From NCBI RefSeq assembly GCF_040807025.1, contig NC_090952.1:27029068-27093067 (forward strand): DNA of 64,000 nucleotides, written 5' to 3'. Both the position numbers and the translations under genes were made by a program. Of the stretch, positions 1 to 12,800 are shown one piece after another. Below the pieces are notes generated by a model, which was not told where the DNA came from, made no database searches, and saw only the letters and a list, made by a program, of their open reading frames with translations. Origin of the DNA: Struthio camelus. Its lineage: Eukaryota; Chordata; Aves; Struthioniformes; Struthionidae. Positions within the stretch are counted from its first letter, which is position 1. Each line of letters begins with the position of its first letter.

Positions 1-2939
1 GAAGATGTCCACTCCCAAACCTGCGGAAAGGCCTGGAGCTGGGGCAGGCTGGATGCAAAGAGAGCAGCAAGACCTGTGGGCCCAGGTCCCCTCCCAAAAT
101 ACATACAGCAGCTGGTCTGTAGAGAGGGGCAACGCTGCCGCTGGACCCAGGGAGATGGGAGACAAGGTCTGCTTCAGCATGAGCGGATGGAAGAAACTGA
201 TTTATTTATGGGTCTGTATGATCTAAGATTGGATTGACACCTCCCCCTCCCCAAGGAAGAAACAGCACTATTGCCCTGCTTCTTTTTATAAAGTATGATT
301 GAATTAATAATCAATAGTCCAAACTACAGCTCATGATCCTGGTCTCCAGAGAACATGCCTGCACCTGCCAAAGGTTTTTTTGTGAGCGACCACTGTAAAT
401 GCTGACACACCAACTCTGTCGTCCCCCCTAGATAAAATGGCAATTAAATTCTAGGCTACTGGCTCACGATGTGCACTATGAACTCAAGAAAAGAGCAAGC
501 AGAACAAGTATAAACAAGATCCCAAATAAAAACAAAGATAGAAAACCCAAAGAAGCAAACAAAATAAAATCCTCCTAAATGTAATAAATGTGGCTATGCT
601 ATCCTACGGGAAATTCAGAGTTCACAGGCGTTCCTCCGATGGCTGGAAAAGTCAGGGTTCACACTCCACAGCAGTTCTAGAGCAGGGATATGTTTGTGTT
701 TAGATTTACATGAATGTACTTTCAGAGTAGGCAAAATGTAATTTTAGGCATATGTAAAGCCAAATAATTTGTCAGTTTAAGTATTCATTTTATTTACGCA
801 GCAGACAGTCATGTTTTTATTATATAAATATATATCGAGGCACTTAAAATGTGAATATTTGACACACGCTCATTTGACAAACTAGTATGGAGCCATTGAA
901 ATGTATCAAAGACCTTCATAAGAATCTGATCAGTTGTAAACTTAAATGTAGTTTTGACTGTGGTTCAGTGGTAAATTTGAGTTTGTGGTTTATTGACCTA
1001 ACTAACCATAATTGAATCTTTAACACTCTTGCAGTTATAATATGCCATTTTGGCTTCCAGACATCCCCAGAAAGGAGTCCGCAGGCTAGAACTGACGTCT
1101 AACCAGAACAATGAACGTATTACAAGCAAACCGTACGTTGAACAAGAAAGTTATTTTAATGATCACTCCCCAAATACCCAAAGGCACTAGTCAACACTGT
1201 GGACTAATGACCTACAAATTTGTGTGATTAATACACGTTTTTAGCATTACAATATTTTTCAACAGCTTTAGATGGCACAGCAAGTGAAATACTTATTTCA
1301 TCTGTAACAGCTTTGTTCCTGAATCCCCTTCCACTTATTTATTTTAGTAGAAAAACGCATCAAACAAAACCTGATCTGTAGGAATCCCGGTCACGCTGAA
1401 CTGCCTAACCCTTTGCTTTCTCCAGATATTTCTAAAAAAAAAATATCGAGTACACTACTGTATGACTCCAAATTTATGCTGATGTAATTTCTCTAACATC
1501 AGACAAATTCCACAGTTAGAAAATTGGAGTGACACAGTGGTAAATCAGATCCATTATTTTTACAGATCTGTAGGATCAGTGTCACATGACAGGCAATATA
1601 ACACCTTGACTGAGGACAATTTTACATTTCTTTTACCCATTGCAAAAACCTTTGTAATACGTTGAGTATAGAGCTCACAAATTACATTTTAAAGGAACTA
1701 CCAGAAAGAATATGCTTCAAAAGGACCTTTTACAACATAACACAAAATTCAAATGACATTTTTTAGGAAAGCACTTGTAACTTTAACACTTAAGTCCTGA
1801 CAACATTAGATTACTTTAAACTGTAAACTTTAAGAAGTTTTATATGATTAAACAAAAACAACATTACAATTTCCAGATATTATAATTATGAAAGAGATTG
1901 TAACAATAAGATAGAATGTAAACATGAAGCTCAGGATACTGATACTGAAAAAGTCTCTCAATTAATTCTTTGTAGATTTATATCTTCACATAGTAAAATA
2001 GATAATAACTGGAGAAGAGGTTACAGAATTTCATCTTACGTATTGATATCCGTGTTTCGCTAGCAGCAGTGCATACAACTGCACGCCTATTTTAATATTA
2101 TTTTATAGACTTATTACTACCTTCAAAAAAATCCAGGTCCAATACTGCTGCTAGGTATCAATAGAGCATTTGGAAGGAAATTTTTAAAAACATTAGCTTT
2201 TGTTAATTGTTGGTATTTGTGTAGATATGTGAGATTTTATATATATAAATATATATAAAATCATAAACCTCACAACCTTCAAAACTGAGCTACCTCTAGG
2301 TAAGAAATACAAGACCTTTTTCAGTAAATGTAAAGGGTTTATTTATACCTGAGACATTTTTGCATATTGATGTCTGCGTACCTTCACCTGTAGGTACTTT
2401 ACTCTCAACAAAGCCCATTAGAGTCAGGTGGATTCTTCCCACCAACACAGTGGACTTTGGCTGAGTCCTTCCTTATCTAACCTGGATGTATAAACAGAGA
2501 TGTAACAGAATGAAATATATATATTTAAATGAACAGGTGTTGTACAAGTGGACAGGCTGGTTTATGCACACCCAGAGCTAGTTCACCATTACCAATACAT
2601 TTCACAATGTCTGATTCAAAAAGAGAATTAGAGTCTGTTTTACAGAGTGACACAAGTTTCTACTTGTTGGTTTTAAAAAAAAAAAATTTTTTTTTGAAAT
2701 ATTTCTCCAGGTAATGGTGCACTGGATATACATGATATGTTGAAAATGCTCCTCTCTTGTCAGACCTGTTTGCTGGTTCTTGAGACGGTCAACCCATTTC
2801 CCCACCTAACAAACAGCAGGGAAACCAGGAGTGGAGGAGAGGGAATAGGGAAAGTAGAAGGTTTCCTGGTAATAAGTTGATGTAGCTACATTACATTAAG
2901 TTCTCCGCTCTGTAATGTCGATACAGGTGGACTCAGACT

Positions 2940-3035
2940 TTCAAACAAATTCAGGGAGTTTAAGGGCCCAATTCCTACCGAAATTCAAGGCATGTGGATG
3001 CCTAACCCGCAGAGACTCATTTGAAAGTCCCAGCG
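2940..3035. repeat. Ancient amniote interspersed repeat scrap
   Basis: The wording of this stretch, with phrases such as gggcccaattcc, catgtggatgcctaac and catttgaaagtcccag, resembles a repeat class common in turtle and crocodile genomes and seen as decayed scraps in birds. I recognise the style rather than a named consensus, so family and orientation are left open. Confidence 0.35.
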
Positions 3036-4241
3036 GTGCACGACCCAGCTTTCAGCTCATCAGCCCTGCAGTCGTCGAAGCACAAGCATTAGCAGGGTGC
3101 AATGTCAGTAAGGCTCTTACAGACATTCACAGCGCTATTTATTTTGGCAAACAGCAAACTAAATTTAAGGGTTTCATTTTAATCTAAACAGCTCAGTTTA
3201 AAAAAATATTGCACCATGTTTCACTCCATTTTGTTTCATATAGGGGGCTTTTCCTAAAAGTGCTTAAATGCAAATATAGTGTTACCATACTTGATAACAT
3301 AGAAATTAGAATTGCCTATTGCATTAAATAAAGGAAAGATACTAGTGGAAGTGAAATAAAATGTGCCCTTAGATAAGGAACATATTTGGACATATTTGGA
3401 AATCAGTAAAAATAATAGAATTTACTATATTCATCAAAGACATCACAAAAATGAATTTCCTTCCAAGCAGATTAGTATACCCTTCTTACGTTGTACAAAC
3501 ATTTCTCATACATTAGTCTATACTATATTTTTGCATTATATTTTACAGAAAGGGGTTGGCTTAAATGATGACAATCAGCAAAGTTGGCTTTAGAAAGCTC
3601 TTTGTTCTACTGTACAGGCAGGCGGTAAAGGCAAGCTACATTTTACTGGCAAGTAGGTCATCTTAGACCTTAGAAATGTGAGAAACATTAGATTTAAAAT
3701 ATTGGTATGTAACACATTTCTGTGCAAAATAAATCAAACATTCTTCTAAGCTGCATAAATTTCTAAGACCTGATGCCTGTTTGTAAAGAGAAAAAATGTA
3801 GCCAATATTCTGAAAAATCATGATCAACAGTAATGAATTTTTAATATGACATGTTAAGCATTAGAAATAAGAAAAATCTACTGTTTGAATTTCCAGGTGA
3901 CTGTTTTGATTTTAGAACCCCACCCATTCTAAATGTCTTTTCCTTGCTGTTCTCTCGTTACACCGTATTTAGCACCTGAACAATAGGAGCTTCAGGAAGA
4001 TCAACCTTAGATCCACCAGTCCCAAACCTGCACATATTGAAGGAAACAGTGCAAATCTCTGACTTCCAATAGTACAAACTCTTTGTTACCCGTTGGTGGA
4101 GGACCAAGGGCATATATTTCACTTACCCTTTTTTAAATCAGGAGCTGTCTAGCATGAGGACTGTAGGCTGCATTACAGCTTTCATGGAACAACAGGCACA
4201 GAGAGGCACTTACGTGACATGTTTAAAACTTATCTTTGGTA

Positions 4242-4244
<3 letters not shown>

Positions 4245-4293
<49 letters not shown>
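4245..4293. repeat. (AC)n microsatellite
   Basis: About 24 uninterrupted AC dinucleotides, flanked by short A runs. It lies about 1.1 kb beyond the TENT5D stop codon and is likely to vary in length between individuals. Confidence 0.97.
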
Positions 4294-4297
<4 letters not shown>

Positions 4298-5337
4298 CTT
4301 GTAACTGATGTTTTACTTCCTGATCATAAGAGAGATTTTTCATTTGCTACTAGTGTATCTGTGCAGATATCTAAACATATACAGGACATCACTAGTATAA
4401 AACATTTTTTCAAATGCCACTGCTAAGAATTTGTCTTAATTCATTTAAATGTAACACATCCCTGGGCTTTATTTTGCTTTTTTTTTCTTTTCTGACTCCA
4501 TTTATTATGCACTTAAGCATCTGTGATCAATAACAAATTAACAATAGAAAGAAAGCCCCTATGTGCTCAATTTTCACCTTTGTCATTCTATTACCTTGTT
4601 TTTCAGGACAAATTTAATTAGAATAGCTACATCTCATAAAACTTTCACTATCCGTGAGTCAGATCCTGGGGTCCAACACCGCACTACTTAAGCAGCCAAA
4701 TCTCTCACTCAAATCAGTGGAAATTTTGGATACTCAAAAAATGCTGAGTCTGCTCTCAGGAGGGATGTTTCCTGCTAACCGTCACTGAACAGTACTCCAG
4801 CGAGGTCCGTGACCTCAAGAGACTTCTAATGGGAGCTGAAAAGTGATCAGACAAGAGCCTATAGAGCAGAGCTCAGTCTACCAAGAGACAGTCAATCAAT
4901 GCATATTTTCAAAATGTGCTGAAAATAAATGTTGCTGAACTGAACGGATATAACTGAGGGATGATCCTGTCAGTTCAATGTACCCAGAACGCTATCATTT
5001 CTAAAATCAGGCATTTCTACTGAGAGGTATTTTATTGGCTTAATTTTTCATTTTCACTATTTAAATTTTGCTTAAGAATTTTTTAGAACCTAGAACTTAG
5101 TGCATTTCATCTTATAAAATTAGAATAATTTATATCCATCTCTTTTTGTCCAAAAGCCAAGTACAGCCCAAACACATTTAGGGATATAAACACATCATGA
5201 ATAACGATAGCAATCCTGCTTATTTTGCGATCTGCTTAATGGCGATTTCAGCATTGACCAACCAAGTAACATTGGCAACTTGCACAAAAACAAGTCCTGA
5301 AATCAAAAGGGATGATTAAACGTGTTTTAATGAGGCC

Positions 5338-5343
5338 TTTATT
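5338..5343 (-). terminator. TENT5D: Candidate proximal poly(A) signal of TENT5D
   Basis: TTTATT on the plus strand reads AATAAA on the gene strand, about 56 nt after the stop codon. It would give a very short 3' UTR. More distal AATAAA motifs exist further left, so this may be only a minor site or unused. Confidence 0.25.
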
Positions 5344-5398
5344 ATGGAGAGAACTGGGAAGAGAGAGGGGTGTAGGTGCTGAGGAAGTTACTGCGCTA

Positions 5399-6574
5399 CT
5401 AAACCATGCCACTTTGCACTGGTATGTGAAATGGGTATGGCTGGTAGATGATAGGTGGTTGTCCATGAGCAATGTAATAATTGCTGAAGTTTCTGTCACT
5501 GATATATGGAGCAGGCTGATAATAGCATGTTACATTGGCTGCATTTGGGATGATGTTTTGTTCTCCAAGCACTTTTAAAGCCAGAATTGTAATCATGTTC
5601 AGAGTTTGTCTTCGTTCATGTCCCATGAGACAGACTGTGCTCTCATTTACAACTCCGTGCAGAGTCATCAAGTAGTCATACTTGCTTTTTTCTTCCCCAA
5701 TGAAGTGGTTGCGCAGATATGACTCAATTTTCCTCTGCTGTTCAGCAACATCTGGAAAATCGATGAAGAACCTGGAGCACATGTAACGTTCCAGAGATTT
5801 AATTTCAGCCTCATCTGCTGGCTTAAAGTCACGAACCAGGAGATTGCTATACTTCAGAAGGCCGCCTCCTCTGATTTCCTCAGGGTTCCTGGTGGAAATG
5901 AGTTTGTACTTTAAGTGGTCCATTGCTTCATTGAAGTCTCCATACATACTCTCTGCAATAACGGTGGGGTGAGAGTCTTCTGTCAGTTTGCAGTCTGTTT
6001 CTCTGTAAACATTCAATATGGAGTCCAGTATTATTTGGAAGGAGTCGACACTAAACTCAAACTGCCGTCTGAGCGAGTTAACAAATTTTAATTCTACATT
6101 CTTGCCGCTGTTGTTTGACAGCGAGATGAGACTCCAGCGATCGTGGTCAGTGGAGACTTTGACCATCTTCTGCACATAGGCATCTTTCATGGTCTGAGCA
6201 GTAATTTTTTCTTTATTAACACATTTTGGCAAAAAGTCCAATAGGCAATTTAGGACTGCCTCTTTAACGATCTGGAATTCGAGTTCACTTGGAAGTTCAA
6301 CACCAAAAATGATATCTAGGTCCTTATAACTCGTTCCATTCTGCTTTACAAGGATGTGACTAGCTGTTGAACCATTCAGGCGGATATCTCGAACACTGAT
6401 TTGCTTTTCGATGAGCTGTTCCTTTACTACACAAATGACATCCTTTGGTTTTACTTCCAGTGTTGGAAAATTTCCCCTTCCATGAATAGGTATTACCTCA
6501 GTTAATACTTGATCCAGAATTTTAATCTGATCCCAGGTGAGACTACTGAATCTGTGGTCTAAGCCCTCAGTCAT
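5399..6574 (-). CDS. TENT5D: Terminal nucleotidyltransferase 5D (non-canonical poly(A) polymerase)
   Basis: A 391-residue protein of the TENT5/FAM46 family, which adds adenosines to the 3' ends of selected mRNAs. The nucleotidyltransferase signature is intact: G68-S69 in LNGS, then D85 and D87 in KDLDIIF, with E161 in VELKF as the likely third metal ligand. These match the two aspartates and the glutamate known as catalytic in TENT5C. The family helical region follows, including RGGGLLKY and [13 protein letters not shown]. The N-terminal half ([22 protein letters not shown]) and HFIGE plus [11 protein letters not shown] point to paralogue D rather than A or C. It lacks the extended N terminus of TENT5A. 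The tail has an FSNYY motif reminiscent of TENT5C. The coding sequence is one exon and the start is the first ATG after a splice acceptor. In mammals TENT5D is mainly a testis gene. The family identity is firm and the paralogue call is strong, resting also on synteny with CHMP1B. Confidence 0.95.
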   Translation of the reverse strand: MTEGLDHRFSSLTWDQIKILDQVLTEVIPIHGRGNFPTLEVKPKDVICVVKEQLIEKQISVRDIRLNGSTASHILVKQNGTSYKDLDIIFGVELPSELEFQIVKEAVLNCLLDFLPKCVNKEKITAQTMKDAYVQKMVKVSTDHDRWSLISLSNNSGKNVELKFVNSLRRQFEFSVDSFQIILDSILNVYRETDCKLTEDSHPTVIAESMYGDFNEAMDHLKYKLISTRNPEEIRGGGLLKYSNLLVRDFKPADEAEIKSLERYMCSRFFIDFPDVAEQQRKIESYLRNHFIGEEKSKYDYLMTLHGVVNESTVCLMGHERRQTLNMITILALKVLGEQNIIPNAANVTCYYQPAPYISDRNFSNYYIAHGQPPIIYQPYPFHIPVQSGMV

Positions 6575-6593
6575 TGTGAAGTCAGTTGGCTAA

Positions 6594-6615
6594 CTAGGGA
6601 GAAACAAAAATTAAA
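6594..6615 (-). other. TENT5D: Splice acceptor before the TENT5D coding exon
   Basis: On the minus strand a pyrimidine-rich tract (TAATTTTTGTTTCTCCCTAG) ends in AG at 6595-6594. The exon would begin at 6593, leaving 19 nt of 5' UTR before the ATG. This implies one or more upstream noncoding exons at higher coordinates. Confidence 0.75.
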
Positions 6616-8579
6616 GGAAAAATGTTAAGAATTTGCTCAAATACAAGAGCGCCTGACATTTTACTATGTTGTGACAAATATATACCTTACCTCCTTGCTG
6701 CTGTGACAAAGGAGTTCATTTGACACTGAAATACAATATGACTTTACTATCTGAGTCAACCACTGCACTTGTCACAGGCTCTTAATTGAATTTTAATGTA
6801 GTTGGACTTTAATCCTACCGAGAAACCACTGTGTTTTTGTATAATCCATGACTCAAAGTAAATGTAGTAAACTGTATAGATTTCATTTAAAACTACTCAA
6901 AGGTTAATATTATGAAATACCTGGTGATTATAATGAAACTCCAAATAAACTTCACTGTGAAGATCTCAAATGAGCAAAATGAGCAAATTCAATTCTTTCT
7001 GTCCTGCCTGGAAATCTCCCTCTATCTTCAGTGACTTACACGCTTAAAGTTACTGAAAGACTAGGAAATTATTTTAAAAAGATCAAGAATGATGCAACAC
7101 GCTCATTCTTTATCTAGTGATATGCTTTGAATGTACTTTAGTCTCTCTGGCTCATCTATATGCGTGCATCCCTTAACGTTGCTTTTTATGGCTTAAGAAC
7201 TGGATATCTGATAATTCTTAAGTTGTTTCCACATTATTTCTGAAGACAAAATCTTTTTCTTCTAGCTAAGTCTCCCACAGCAATGTACCAATGTTGGAAG
7301 TTAGAGTTTGCAGAACTGATAACAAAACCACTTCCAGTCTGCATTGACACAATAAAATCTCCTAAGGAAGCCTATAAAGAAGTGCCTATAAAAGGTATGG
7401 GATATTCAGTATGGGATAAGGTATGGGATAGTTCAGGCTTTAAGGATTCCTCAGTTTAAAGTTATCTTGTCTTCATGTCATATTTAGCAGGCAGTTAGAC
7501 TTTAGGATGGATTATTTATTTAAATTTTATAATGAGAAAAAAATGTTGCAAAACCCACAACATTGGTTTTCAAATGTTCCTACCTGAACAGATGCAAACT
7601 TTATTTTTATGAATGTTTTGTAATGGGAATGTAAATGCTTTAATTTCTAAATATTATTTAGGTATATTATGAATATAATTAAATACAATCATACAATTAT
7701 ATAATTAGCAGTGATTACAGTAATTAAGTAAATAAGAAGTACATTTAAGGAGCTATGAAAAAGAAAAACATAGCTGAGGATTAGATGTCCAAGGTCTAGT
7801 GAAAGATGCCTATCTTCAATATTACCGTCTCCTGACATTAATTACAGAACTGGAACTGGTCAGAGGGCTAAAAAATTCCCCAAATCCATTAATATTATTT
7901 CATAATGTATCCCTTTCTCAATTCTTCTGGGGTAGTTCTTGCTCAAATCATTAGGCAAAGAGTTTTCCTGCTGAATCCAATCATTCCATTTTTCAATACT
8001 GTTCCATAAATCACACCATAACTCATGGGGAGATATTACTGTTTACTGACAACTTTTCAATTAACCTCACCACTTGGTGCTGCGACTTGGCGGGCTGGGT
8101 TTGGAGCTGCATTTGCCACTCTGAGGAACAAGTGAAGGAAAGAGCATTTATGGACGTATCAGGGCCTTTCTTCACCACTCAAGGGAGTAATAACTCTTTA
8201 GTCAATACAGTTGTTTTGGGCATTTCTTTACTATTCCGAGTTATCAACTGATACCCCTCAGCACATGGGAAACTGTTGTTTAGAGAGTTTATAGTTGTAG
8301 GTCTAAATACTGAAAACAACTTTGATTACTGGAAGGAATTTCAGTTTTCTGCACAAGCATTATAATTTTGCTTTCTCCTTTAATATTGTATGTGTTAATT
8401 AAGGCTTGTTTTAAAGAGTATTTTTATTGGGTTGTGCATGCTTAGTTCAGACAGACTTCAGTTAAACTAAAAATATTTTAATTTTAAAATAGTGTCAGCC
8501 GTTACATAGTAAAGGGATTTTTGCAACTGCTGTTGAAACACTCTACTTGAGCACCTAAAGGGAATATAAAGCTAAACAT

Positions 8580-8601
8580 CACAGTATTCCTGAATACTGT
8601 G
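8580..8601. repeat. Small perfect inverted repeat
   Basis: Arms CACAGTATTC and GAATACTGTG (10 bp each) are separated by CT. A hairpin is possible. No function is known. Confidence 0.6.
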
Positions 8602-9760
8602 CACAATAGGACTGCAATCATATGATGGCACTGAACTTTAGAATCTATTTTCCACCAAAACTATGAAAACCCTTGTAGATTTGTGGGAGTTCAGTGCAAC
8701 AAGGATAATATATTAAGCACACACATTAAGTTACTGATGATGTAGGAGAGAAACGTCATTGTTCAGTGACGCACGCAAAGCGTTTAAAACATAGCTACCT
8801 TATTTTGTGAAAGAAAAAAGAATTACTATCCCACTTTTAAGCATAATTTTTGTAAAATATATGTTTGCTTTGTACTGTTTATTTGTTTTCTCAAACTCAG
8901 CTATAACTCAAGAGTCAGCTATAAAATCAGCCTCTGCTCTGTAGCAAGGAATTAATATCCCCATCCTGGTACAAAATGGAGACATAATTACATTTAAGTG
9001 TATGGGTGTCCCATTTAAAAGAAATGTTTTGCACTTCAAATTAGAAAACGCGTGTAAGTCAGTTTGCCTGACCAGATGCCTCTTTCTCAGGAGGAAGCAG
9101 TCAGGATCTCTGCCTAGAGAAATCTGTGTCTCCTGTTCAGTTTGACGTAAAGATGGAGTTTGGATTGACTGAAGAAAACTGAGTGGAGGTGTGAACTCCA
9201 TGTGGTTTTCACATGTGATCTGAAATACCACTGAGGCACTGAGAGACTGCACAGGCTGAATACTCTGACTGAAGCTCAAGAGTAGTAAATGAAGTAAAAT
9301 CATACTGAACAATCAACACATTTGCGTAGTAACACTACTGTAAAGTCTATAATGTTGATTCTCAATCAGTAGTGACTATACATGTACATTCTCATATATT
9401 TTTCTTCCCTTGCTTTCAGATTCCATATATTGCATTTTAATAATTTCAAGTAATTTGTGAACTGATAAATGGCTTGGTAATATTACTAAGCCATTTTCCA
9501 CATATTTACTAGTGTTTCAGATCCAAAGTAAGCTGATCAAGAACATATGTCATTGCAAGCACCTTTCTGGCCTCATTACAAAGACTGGAACTAGCCATAT
9601 GCTTGAAGTTAACCATATGTTTAAAAACATTGAAAAGTCAGGACAGAATGTTTGTTTTTGATTGCCACTGAATAGATGTTTGAAGGTCTTGGATTCAATC
9701 CTGTAATTCTAGCACAATTGAGCTGTGCCTGGTGTTGCCTGTTTACGTAGTATATAACTC

Positions 9761-9848
9761 CACATACATACATAAATATATAAAATATATTTTTTATAGG
9801 TATATATATTTGTATATACACACACAAATGCACACATATACACACATT
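9761..9848. repeat. AT/AC-rich simple repeat
   Basis: Imperfect CATA, TATA and CACA tracts run together in this stretch. It is low-complexity sequence and accounts for the short tyrosine- and isoleucine-rich open frames read from it. Confidence 0.85.
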
Positions 9849-12800
9849 TCTGCAGACATTTAGAAGGTATGGCATTTGATATGAAAGTCAGAGAAACTGC
9901 CATCCATAGGACTGCCTACTTTGCTATAATTGCATGCTTATTCCTTTATTACCAAAAACTGCTAATTAAAAAAGCCTCTATCCACCCCTCATAGCCTTCC
10001 TGACATTCCAGGACATTTTTATAATGTGTATCATCAAAAATAGCTGTTATAGAAAGATATTGTGAATTTTGGAAGTAGCACAACAGTGGGTAGAGCGAGG
10101 AGGTTGGGAGGAGAGCATTTTGTATAAACTTTTTGCTGCCAGGTTTGACATTTATTTTACTGATATGTCAGATTACGGCAGACCAGCTCCAATGATCTAC
10201 AAGAAAACTTCTGCATTGTCACAACTGTTGTAGAAACAGTACTTTTAGGTTATGTGATTTGCCTGATATTGCAAAACTTTAAAAGGGCTTTCAAGGTTAA
10301 TGCTGTGATATAAAAGAAAGGGCTTAGGGAAAGGAATGCTGCAATTCAATCACCTTTTTTAGCACAGGGACCCCTTCAAACATTTTTGAAAGTGAAAAGA
10401 TGAAGTAGCCCTAAATAGACCTAGGAATGCTTCCTTTATTGTCAAACATTTTTAGTTAATGTAGATTTCACTGCGATATACTAAGACTGAAAAATTGAAG
10501 GAAAAGGAAATGTCATTAAATATTTCTTTGGCATTGAAGGCAAACCAGATAACTTCTGCTGCAGCACTAAGAGTAGTACCTCAAAGTTTCATTTCTCCAA
10601 AGAGATTCCTGGAGAATGACGTGAGGCTTTTTGTGTTCAGAGCCTCAACATTAACAGCTCAGAAACGTCTGAGGATCAACCCTAAGAACTCTGTGCTGAA
10701 ATAATGCCTTCATCTTCGACAAGTAAGGAAAATTTCCTAGGAAAAAAGCCAGTGAAGTTGTTAAAAACATAATTGATTTGCAGGTAGATCTAGATAAACT
10801 TTTTTTTTTTTTTTAATTTACTTCCAGTTTTTAACTCAGTATATAACCTGCACTTTGCTAGAAGCACTTCGACTTGTTCTTTGCCTTAAATATATTGACA
10901 GAAAGAACAATTTCTGGGCAATTTGATAGGCATTAGGAACCTTATTCTTAGTGGCATTCAGTGGCAAATTTACTTACTGAGGTGTTCGGACTGGTATCAG
11001 AAATTGTTATTAATGCAAGGAGGACTCAGTTACAATAAATTAGCAGATATATTGGGGCTATAATTAATCAAAGCATTGTGCAAAACTATGCAGATCAAAG
11101 GACAAAGGGAAAGCAACAAACTACAAGTGACCATAGCAGCTAGATGAAGCCAAATAAGAATGGGTGCATGGATTGGCTGAGTCAAGGGAACGACCCAGGC
11201 AGACTCCCACATGCCGGAGGACCCCTAGGAACCAGCGTACATGTCCGCCACCAAGCTGTCAAGGTCAGTTTGGAGACTGGTGACATTAGGTGACAAGTCA
11301 ATGGAGAACGATCCCTGGAGGCAGATGTATCTCGCTGTCCCTTTGCCAGCAGCAGCACCTTTGTGCCATTAAGGGCAACCATGTATGTGACACTGACTTT
11401 GAGAGCAGATACCCACCTGCATCCCCCAGCCCCAGCTTTCCTTAGGTCTCTCCTGCTGAACCCTGTCAAAGAATTCAGTTTTCGTAACTTCCTCCCTATG
11501 ATATCTAACAGCTTTTCATATGTTTTACATTCTATGTTTTCCCATTTTAAAGTTTGTGGACAAATGGAGGGATGCACAGTCACTAGCAGCAGGACAGTGA
11601 AAGGAACAAACAGCCTTTGAAAAGTATTTGTAACTTACTGAAACTCTCTTAGTTAGTGATTTTCTTAGTTCTTTTTTTATGGAATTTATAATGTTACAAT
11701 GGACCCTGAATCCTGCCCGATTTGAGATCTCTGCCAGATAAAGGAATGAAGACAAATAGTTTTCAGGGTATTTTCCTTTAAATATATTGGCTAGAGAAGC
11801 ACAGAATAAGATGGATCAGGTCTAGTCATGTTTTGTGATATACTATTCTTATTATAAGGCTAGAAGAATATTTCTCTTCTTCAAGTTCTAATTTGCCCTT
11901 CAGTGGTCACCTTCAGCTGGTGAAGTGGTTGAAATGCGGAAAAATGTTTTGGAAGTGTGGGGTCATTAAAAGCCCTTTTGCTAATGATATCCTGAAATCA
12001 GGGGCTCTCATTTTCTTCAGCAGAGTTTGGTCCAAACTCTGACTGCAGGATGTGAGTCTGGCTTTATGATGACAAAAGATTTAGTTAACCAGCTTTTAAC
12101 ATTCTGCCATACACCAGCTTCACCCCAAAAAATAAAAGCACATCTCCCCGTACATCTGAATCAATAAAACCTGCCAGGCTAATGATATCTTTAATGTTCC
12201 ACTCAACTGTCATAGAAACAGATACTTACAGTCTAGAGGACGTTCTCATCAAATTTAGCTCATATTTTACCCACAAACTGTTTAACATTCTCTTTTTATA
12301 TACTCTATAATGCTGCTTCAGTGTATTTTCAAAGGGTTTATAATGTGCTGGCATTCTCAAGCAGAACACATCTGAAATAGTTTTCATGCAGCTGTGTTAG
12401 CTCTATTCTCTTCTCTTTGCTTTCATCTACTCCCAGATTTGTCTGTTTTAGAACAATTATATTGAATACTTTAATGCTCCAGTTGTCTTTACCTTTGTCT
12501 GCACCTGAAATCAGTTGCTAGGGGACTTTTTACAGATCAACTAAAATGTCTTTTCAGCCACCTGAGTAGTCTTTCATTCTGCCATTCGGGGTTTACTCCA
12601 GAGATGCTCAAAGTAACTATTGCATTCTCCTCTTCGATCTGGGGAGATCTGTAGTACTGGTTTGCTACATACACATTATAAGCATTGCTAATGACTTCTT
12701 GGCATCTTGTTAAAGTTTTATTTTAATTGAAAGACATATTTCTCTATTAAGTTGGGCATTTAAAGTATTTTTGCATGCTCACTGACTTAAGGACTGCAGC

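Larger units (their letters stand above)
1..5398 (-). other. TENT5D: TENT5D downstream region, probable 3' UTR and flank
   Basis: This stretch follows the TENT5D stop codon on the minus strand and has no convincing reading frame. It is AT-rich, lacks CpG islands and contains several minus-strand AATAAA signals (TTTATT on the plus strand). TENT5 family mRNAs usually have long 3' UTRs, so part of this stretch is probably transcribed. The cleavage site cannot be placed without RNA data. It also holds an (AC)n microsatellite, an old amniote repeat scrap and short AT-rich tracts near 2240-2262 and 2515-2527. Small open frames here have no recognisable homology or coding signature. Confidence 0.45.

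Noticed and set aside
4154-4426. A 90-codon frame with a Thr-His repeat
   Set aside because: The repeat is simply the translated (AC)n microsatellite.
8908-9312. A 134-codon minus-strand frame with a hydrophobic start resembling a signal peptide
   Set aside because: The remainder has no recognisable fold. The region includes SINE-like text around 8950-8990, and there is no promoter or splice support.
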